Below, in pieces: positions 59,638 through 64,000 of a stretch of DNA of 64,000 nucleotides. The DNA lies in contig JAAYVD010000057.1 of assembly GCA_012517355.1 (NCBI GenBank), forward strand, positions 1 through 64,000, written 5' to 3'. This DNA comes from Candidatus Rifleibacteriota bacterium (GTDB taxonomy: Bacteria; Muiribacteriota; Ozemobacteria; Ozemobacterales; Ozemobacteraceae). The notes below the pieces were generated by a model. It was not told where the DNA came from. It saw only the letters and a list, made by a program, of their open reading frames with translations, and did not search any database. The position numbers and the translations under genes were made by a program. The number at the start of each line of letters is the position of its first letter. Positions within the stretch are counted from its first letter, which is position 1.

Positions 59638-60921
59638 ATGTCCGTCGCCACGCCCGCCACGGGCCACGTCACGGCCGGTCCAGGACGGCCTTTCGTTCCT
59701 TTGCCCCCCCCCCTCCCGAGGGATCGTGGGGCTCCCTTGCGGCGTGCGAAACCCGCGGTTGGCAAGATCAGCCGTGGCGGCAAAGGGGTGGGGCCGACCT
59801 CGTGTCGGTCGGTTCCAGGCGAGGGAGCCGGGACCGGATCCCTCGCTTTGGCGGGCCTGGGAACGACCGCCCGACGTTCGCGGCCGATCACGCCTGCCTG
59901 GGAAAACGGTCTTGTCAGGTGTCGCCCTCTCGCCAGCGGTAACGGCTCAGCGGCAAGGCTTCGCTCCCGGCCTGCCGCGTTCTGGCCCGCCCCAGGAGTC
60001 CCTCTTCCCCTGCTGGTCGCCAGCCTGCTTCTGTTCGCTCTGAGCCCGGCCGGCTTTGGCAAGGAGCTGTCGCCGCCGCTGCGCGAGGCTTCCGAACTCC
60101 TGCGGCTGGGGCGGCTTGCCGAGGCGCGGACGCTGGCTGGGTCGGTCCAGCGGGCCTTCCCCGACAACGTCGAGGCCCTGCTGCTGCTAGGCCGGATCGA
60201 AGTGGCCGCCGGCCGCCTGGCCGAAGCGAAGACCTGGATCCGCCTTGCGGGGTCGCGGTCTCCGCGCCATCCGCTGGTGACCCGCTACATGCGGTTGTTC
60301 GAGGAGTGGGAACACCGGCACGGGCCGCTTTCCACCGAGTATCTCCCCCTGCCGACCGCCGATCCCGACCTGACCGCCAAACGGTTCAAACGGGGCTGGT
60401 TCGGGCCCAACTTCCTGTATACCGCCCCCCGCGTCGGGGTGGCCTCGGTTCCGGCTTCGGCGGCCGATCTCACCCCGGCCGGGGTCGCCGCCACCTGGAC
60501 CACGCCACGGATCAGGACGCCCGATGACGGAGCCCCTGGTGGCCTTCCCATGCCTGGACAGGGCCCGGATGGCCGTAATCCGGGTGGCCGGACCCCTGAC
60601 GTGTTCGTCAAGAACACGCAGGTCCTCGAGGCCGAGGAAGCCCTTGCCCAGAGGCAGTTCCTGAAAGCCTACCTGCTGTTCTCCCGCCTGTTGGCCGGGG
60701 AACCTGACCGGCCCCTCTATCTCGTCGGGCAGGCCCGGGCCGACCTGGGCATGGGCCGGTTCCGCGATGCCCGGCGTCTCCTCGACCCCTTCGTTGCAGG
60801 GGAAAGGGAACTGGAGCCGCCTCTCACCGCCGAGGAGATCGACGACCTCTACCGCCAGGCCACCGCCGGCCCCGACCTCCACCGCCGGCTGCCTCCCGAT
60901 CGCGAGCCCAGCCGCCGCTGA
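59638..60921 (+). CDS. Exported helical-repeat protein at the end of the type II secretion cluster
   Basis: An open frame of 427 codons whose true start is uncertain. The ATG at 59638 would give about 125 residues that are largely translated repeat (copy D) before a hydrophobic segment PLPLLVASLLLFALSPAGFG (bases about 60003-60062) that looks like a signal peptide. Only TTG, GTG and CTG codons lie nearer. The mature part has TPR-like helices (LRLGRLAEARTLAGSVQRAF; VEALLLLGRIEVAAGRLAEA) and a Pro/Gly-rich linker, then more helices (QFLKAYLLFSRLLAGEPDRP). I do not recognise a family. It ends the plus-strand run. Confidence 0.6.
   Translation: MSVATPATGHVTAGPGRPFVPLPPPLPRDRGAPLRRAKPAVGKISRGGKGVGPTSCRSVPGEGAGTGSLALAGLGTTARRSRPITPAWENGLVRCRPLASGNGSAARLRSRPAAFWPAPGVPLPLLVASLLLFALSPAGFGKELSPPLREASELLRLGRLAEARTLAGSVQRAFPDNVEALLLLGRIEVAAGRLAEAKTWIRLAGSRSPRHPLVTRYMRLFEEWEHRHGPLSTEYLPLPTADPDLTAKRFKRGWFGPNFLYTAPRVGVASVPASAADLTPAGVAATWTTPRIRTPDDGAPGGLPMPGQGPDGRNPGGRTPDVFVKNTQVLEAEEALAQRQFLKAYLLFSRLLAGEPDRPLYLVGQARADLGMGRFRDARRLLDPFVAGERELEPPLTAEEIDDLYRQATAGPDLHRRLPPDREPSRR
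59731..59815 (+). repeat. Dispersed hairpin repeat, copy D
   Basis: Left arm CCCTTGCGGCGTGCGAAAC, then a decayed second inner arm, CCGTGGCGGCAAAGGGG and the shared GACCTCGTGTCGGTCGG tail. Forward orientation. It lies inside the 5' part of the open frame of the last type II cluster gene and is in phase with it. Confidence 0.65.
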
Positions 60922-61141
60922 TCGTCGACGGTTCCAGAGGTGATGGGAGGGGGAAAAGCCGCCCACTGGAGCGTTGAACAAGGACCTTGAGGGTGCCGGG
61001 GAAACGGGGAAAAGGGGGAAATGGCGAAGGGTGTCAGAGCAACCTGGCGGGGCCAGGATGTTCGAGGGCTGAATGGGAGGGGGAAAATCGACCTTCTGCC
61101 GCCAGGAACGAAGAGGCTCGAAGCAGGGGATCAGCAGGTGA

Positions 61142-61852
61142 TCATCTGGTTCCCGGGACGGGTGTCTTCTCCGCGCCCGCGGACGGGGTGCGCTTTTTCG
61201 GCATGCCGGGGTGGCGGCGCATCAGGTCGGTCAGGGCCTGCTGCCGGATGTCTTCCAGCCGGCGGCGGGCCAGGACCGTCTGTTCCGGGGTGAGCCGTCG
61301 GCCCAGGTCGGCCAGCACCCGGCGGGCCTCGTCATACTCGCCGGGGGGAGCCAGGGTCAGACTGGCGGAGGCCGACTCGAGCAGGGCCCAGGCTTCCACC
61401 TGGTCCTGGTGCGATCCCTTTCCCGCGGCGATCATCAGGGCGAGATCGACCCGGGCCGGCAGGAACCCGGCTTCCCCGGCCACCCGGAACCATTCGACCG
61501 CCTGGTAGGGGTCGGGCGGGACGCCGATCCCGTCGCGGTAGATGCGGCCCAGGCGGGCCATGGCGGGGGCATGCCCCTGGTTGGCCGCCGCCTGTACCCA
61601 GGACAGGCCGTCGGCAGGGTCGGAAGCCCCGAAGTCGCCCTGCAGCAAGGCCACGCCGAGGGAGAACTGGGCCGCGGGGTCGCCGTCGGCCGCCTTCTTC
61701 GTCAGGGCCAGGCGGGCCGGGGAGGCGGCGGGGCCGGCCATCCGCGGCGCGGGGGTGTTCGTGCCTTCGGGTGGGATGGCCAGAACCGGCAGGGCGCGGA
61801 GCGAAAGGGTCAGGAGACAGGCGACGACGAACCAACGGGCAGGCGATGACAT
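61142..61852 (-). CDS. Exported Sel1-repeat protein
   Basis: A predicted 236-residue protein with a signal peptide (about 8-26, FVVACLLTLSLRALPVLA). Sel1-like (SLR) units occur at about 60-95 (DGDPAAQFSLGVALLQGDFG), 97-131 (NQGHAPAMARLGRIYRDGIG) and 133-165 (AVEWFRVAGEAGFLPARVDL). The C-terminus is charged and helical. I use the ATG at 61852, which has a perfect GGAGG site seven bases upstream; an in-frame codon at 61900 would add 16 residues and run through the leader hairpin. Sel1 proteins usually mediate protein-protein contacts. It converges on the type II cluster. Confidence 0.82.
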   Translation of the reverse strand: MSSPARWFVVACLLTLSLRALPVLAIPPEGTNTPAPRMAGPAASPARLALTKKAADGDPAAQFSLGVALLQGDFGASDPADGLSWVQAAANQGHAPAMARLGRIYRDGIGVPPDPYQAVEWFRVAGEAGFLPARVDLALMIAAGKGSHQDQVEAWALLESASASLTLAPPGEYDEARRVLADLGRRLTPEQTVLARRRLEDIRQQALTDLMRRHPGMPKKRTPSAGAEKTPVPGTR

Positions 61853-61869
61853 GGATCTTCCTCCAGGCG

Positions 61870-61888
61870 GGGGCCCGCAGCGGGCCCC
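61870..61888 (-). promoter_or_regulatory. Hairpin in the leader of the Sel1-repeat gene
   Basis: GGGGCCCG (61870-61877) pairs with CGGGCCCC (61881-61888) over 3 bases, just upstream of the GGAGG ribosome-binding site. It could influence translation or mRNA stability, or it could be a terminator for transcripts from upstream. Confidence 0.35.
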
Positions 61889-61983
61889 AGGAAAAATCAT
61901 GATCCGTTCCAGGGCTGACGAAGCGCGAAGCGGAGCTTCCGCGAGGGGAACACGTTGGCGTTCATCCCGCCATCAGAATGGAT

Positions 61984-62027
61984 CCAGGGACTTGGCCCCT
62001 GGTGGAGTGAAGGGGCAAAGCCCCTTC
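61984..62027. repeat. Two small adjacent hairpins
   Basis: CCAGGG/CCCTGG (61984-61989 with 61997-62002) and GAAGGGGC/GCCCCTTC (62009-62016 with 62020-62027). They lie between the terminator of the TPR gene and the Sel1 gene. Confidence 0.5.
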
Positions 62028-62053
62028 GGAAAGTCTTGAAGCAAGATCATCGT

Positions 62054-62084
62054 AAAAAAACGCCGGCCCAGGTCAGGCCGGCGT
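62054..62084 (-). terminator. Rho-independent terminator of the TPR/repeat protein gene
   Basis: Stem ACGCCGGCC/GGCCGGCGT (62060-62068 with 62076-62084), 7-base loop, followed in the minus direction by a run of seven T (A-run 62054-62060). It lies 17 bases after the stop codon. Confidence 0.88.
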
Positions 62085-62100
62085 CGGTCTCGGGCGGGGA

Positions 62101-63306
62101 TTACCGCTGGTGCATGCTGTCGAACTTCTTCATCTGATCGGCGCTCTTGAGAGCCTGCCGGACGATGTCGAGGCCCATGTCCTCTTTCTGCAGCTGTTTG
62201 GCAGTGGCCTCGATCTCTTTCTTCGACTGGACGGCCTTGATGAACCAGTTCACGCGGCGGACCTTTTCCTGGTCCATGTCGAAGCCGGCGCTGAAGGGAT
62301 CGGAAGGCGAAGCCTTCTCGACCGGGGTGGCCTTGGCCGCGGGGGCGGCATCAGGTCCCTGGTCGGCATACTGCCGGCCGGGTTCCATGGCGTAGTTGGG
62401 GTGGTGACCGCCGTTACCGACCTTCTCGCGGGCGATGGCCAGGATCTGGCTCTTGGTGTAGCTGTCGGTGGCCGCCTCGGTGATGATGCTGAAATCCTCG
62501 GCGGTCTGGGCGACGTTCTTGGCATAGGCCAGCAGCAGCTGGTTGCGGTAGTAGGAGTTGGAAGTGGTGCGGGCCAGATCGACCACGTCGAAGGGGATCA
62601 TCCGGGCGAAGACCCGCGACTGCATGGCGGTCGAGATGATCTGCCACTGGGTGTACTGGTTGCTGGTGGCACGGGAGATGGCCACGAAATCCTGCCCGTT
62701 GCGGGCCCGGGAGGCAGCCTTGAGCAGCATCTGGTCGGCGGAGTAGGAGTTGGGGTCCATCTTCGCGAGCCGGATCATGTCGGCGATCTCGGGGGAGACG
62801 CCATGATAGCCGGGGCCGGGAGGTGGGGGAGGCGGCGGGGGATAGTGGCCACCATCGCCGCCACCGATGAGCCGGAGGCGATCTTCGGACTTGGAGGCAA
62901 ACTCGGATCCCGCGAAGCGGTCGCGACAGCGCCGGTAGACCCGGCGGGCGTCGTCGATGCGGTTGACGTTCTCGTAGGTGCGCCCCAGGACATACAGGGC
63001 ATCGGGAATCAGGAAGTCGCTGGAACTGCTCTGATAGCGGCCAAGGAACCGCTCGAGCGCTTCGATCGCGCCCCACGGGTCACTCATCTTCACGCAGCAG
63101 AACCCGACGAAGTAGCTGGCTTCCCGGGCGATGCGGGGGGACACATAGGAATCCATGGAGAGGTCACGGAACTGACCGAGGGCGAACCGGAAGTCCCCAC
63201 GGTTCATCGCATCCTTGGCCAGCTGCAGTTGATGCTCCCCGGCTGCCGACGCGGTCAGGGCCACCAGTAAAAAGAAGAACGCGGTCCAGAAACGCTTGTT
63301 TGCCAT
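62101..63306 (-). CDS. Exported TPR protein with poly-Pro linker and a novel helical repeat
   Basis: A 401-residue protein. A signal peptide (about 5-22) is followed by TPR-like units (about 25-140, for example LQLAKDAMNRGDFRFALGQF and ALYVLGRTYENVNRIDDARR). A Gly/His/poly-Pro linker (about 150-165) precedes about four repeats of roughly 32-36 residues (about 172-300), each with a core like SNSYYRNQLLLAYAK, SNQYTQWQIISTAMQ, TDSYTKSQILAIARE or PNSYSADQMLLKAAS. An Ala/Pro linker and a charged C-terminus follow. The gene has a GAGGGAG ribosome-binding site, an extended -10 and a strong terminator. The function is unknown; a periplasmic scaffold is inferred. Confidence 0.75.
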   Translation of the reverse strand: MANKRFWTAFFFLLVALTASAAGEHQLQLAKDAMNRGDFRFALGQFRDLSMDSYVSPRIAREASYFVGFCCVKMSDPWGAIEALERFLGRYQSSSSDFLIPDALYVLGRTYENVNRIDDARRVYRRCRDRFAGSEFASKSEDRLRLIGGGDGGHYPPPPPPPPGPGYHGVSPEIADMIRLAKMDPNSYSADQMLLKAASRARNGQDFVAISRATSNQYTQWQIISTAMQSRVFARMIPFDVVDLARTTSNSYYRNQLLLAYAKNVAQTAEDFSIITEAATDSYTKSQILAIAREKVGNGGHHPNYAMEPGRQYADQGPDAAPAAKATPVEKASPSDPFSAGFDMDQEKVRRVNWFIKAVQSKKEIEATAKQLQKEDMGLDIVRQALKSADQMKKFDSMHQR

Positions 63307-63344
63307 GTCGTCTCCCTCTCAATGAAAATTGGGGTCAGGCTTCC

Positions 63345-63353
63345 ATTTTATCA
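63345..63353 (-). promoter_or_regulatory. Extended -10 element of the TPR/repeat protein gene
   Basis: The minus strand reads TGATAAAAT (TGn plus TAAAAT), giving a leader of roughly 30 bases. The -35 position (TCCGGA) is poor. Confidence 0.4.
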
Positions 63354-63398
63354 GAAAACCCCCCGGGTCCGGAAGGACGATCAAATGGTTGGGTATCC

Positions 63399-63427
63399 TT
63401 GCGGGATGTGCCCTGCGTCCGTACAAT
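63399..63427 (+). promoter_or_regulatory. Sigma70-type promoter of the right-edge gene
   Basis: -35 TTGCGG (63399-63404), 17-base spacer, -10 TACAAT (63422-63427). The leader to the ATG at 63492 would be about 58 bases, with a GGAGG ribosome-binding site. It is divergent from the TPR gene. Confidence 0.5.
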
Positions 63428-63491
63428 TGAAATACTTCGCCGTCGTTCTCCAATTCGCCGGAAATAGGCTCAACCCTAAGGGAGGATACCC

Positions 63492-64000
63492 ATGAAGGTC
63501 TCCTGGTCGCGGTTCCTGGCTTGTTCTCTCGTGTGTTTCGGACTGTGTCAGGGCGGTGTGTTCGCCGACAACCCCTTCGGGGACGAAACCGTCAATGCGC
63601 CTGTCCAGACCCAGACCGGCAGCCGGGGCGGCGAGGCCACCCCACCCCCCATCACCGAGACGCTCGCGGCCGTCAGGGGCAGCAATGTCTACGCCCCGGG
63701 CGATTACCAGGGGTACACGGTCAGCTACGGCATCATCAAGGCGACCATCCGGTTCGACGACCCGCTCAAGGATGCCGAACGGCTGGTGTGGTTCCAGCAG
63801 ATCCTGTCCGAGCATGGGGTGAAGACCCTGAAACTCGATCAGAAGCAGAACCAGACCGGCAACATCTTCAACCGGAAGAAATGGCTCACGGTGACGGCCG
63901 AGATCGAAGGGCGCGGGTTCGTGCTCAAGGCGATCAAGGACTACTACGGCGGCACCCTCACCGGAAACCCCGATGGCTGCACCCCTGCCAACGACCCGGC
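63492..64000 (+). CDS. Exported protein of unknown function, cut by the right edge
   Basis: The frame is open from the ATG at 63492 to the end of the window (about 169 residues seen, no stop), so the gene is partial. GGAGG lies seven bases before the ATG. A signal peptide (MKVSWSRFLACSLVCFGLCQ onward, cleavage near VFA-DN) is followed by a Gln/Thr/Gly/Pro-rich segment (about 45-60). A beta/alpha domain then begins (YQGYTVSYGIIKATIRFDD; FEG-free helix DAERLVWFQQILSEHGVKTL). No family is recognised from the visible part. It is divergent from the TPR/repeat protein gene. Confidence 0.8.
   Translation, partial: MKVSWSRFLACSLVCFGLCQGGVFADNPFGDETVNAPVQTQTGSRGGEATPPPITETLAAVRGSNVYAPGDYQGYTVSYGIIKATIRFDDPLKDAERLVWFQQILSEHGVKTLKLDQKQNQTGNIFNRKKWLTVTAEIEGRGFVLKAIKDYYGGTLTGNPDGCTPANDP

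Noticed and set aside
63381-63815. A 144-codon minus-strand open frame at the right end
   Set aside because: It runs antisense through the signal-peptide gene at 63492, which has a ribosome-binding site and promoter.

Overview
This is a GC-rich (roughly 65 % G+C by eye), densely coded bacterial chromosome segment, probably from a Gram-negative (diderm) organism. It has an MlaE/MlaF/MCE lipid-transport operon, a kdsD gene (Kdo/LPS synthesis), type II secretion genes and many signal-peptide proteins. The mix resembles deep-branching environmental lineages such as Candidatus Riflebacteria or the Planctomycetes side of the tree: a SpoIVB/S55-like protease, phosphodiester glycosidase, C25 (gingipain-like) peptidase, MoxR/VWA/DUF58 genes with ABC-2 permeases, and peptidase-MA/TPR proteins. 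That placement is inference; no rRNA or tRNA is visible to test it.

Layout. (1) 1-131 is a 13-bp tandem array. (2) 212-13532, minus strand, is eleven tightly packed co-directional genes. In transcription order they are phosphodiester glycosidase, S55-like protease, mlaE, mlaF, a long MCE protein, asparaginase, a zinc-ribbon/TPR membrane protein, a peptidase-MA/TPR protein, purine nucleoside phosphorylase, prfA and prmC. (3) 13806-24548 holds single genes: a small secreted coiled-coil protein, an NtrC-type two-component pair, a plant-type alpha-amylase, a HEAT-repeat membrane protein, a C25 peptidase and kdsD. (4) 24759-33416, minus strand, is a minor-pilin-like operon: PilV-, PilX- and PilW-like proteins, two Skp/OmpH-like proteins, a small secreted protein and a 1385-residue exported protein, possibly a PilY1-like tip adhesin. 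(5) 33578-47510, minus strand, is a nine-gene operon with a good promoter: coiled-coil membrane protein, MoxR AAA+, GATase-fold membrane protein, ABC ATPase, two ABC-2 permeases, DUF58 and two large VWA membrane proteins. (6) 47817-50637 carries a lysine-rich winged-helix regulator with an operator-like palindrome, argF, and a divergent exported cupin with an apparently leaderless promoter. (7) 50744-60921, plus strand, is a TPR protein followed by type II secretion genes in the order E-F-G-H-I-J-K-L-M, with no secretin, ending in two exported proteins. (8) 61142-64000 has a Sel1-repeat protein, a TPR protein with an unfamiliar C-terminal repeat, and a gene cut by the right edge.

Many gene pairs overlap as ATGA, which suggests translational coupling. 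Non-coding space holds a dispersed hairpin-forming repeat family: six copies at five sites, two of which flank the C25 peptidase gene in opposite orientation and two of which lie next to uncertain gene starts. Several Rho-independent terminators and sigma70-type promoters are also readable.

The best candidates for undescribed biology are the MoxR/VWA/ABC-2 operon, the minor-pilin/Skp-like/giant-protein operon, the MCE protein with an outer-membrane-like C-terminus, and the repeat family.
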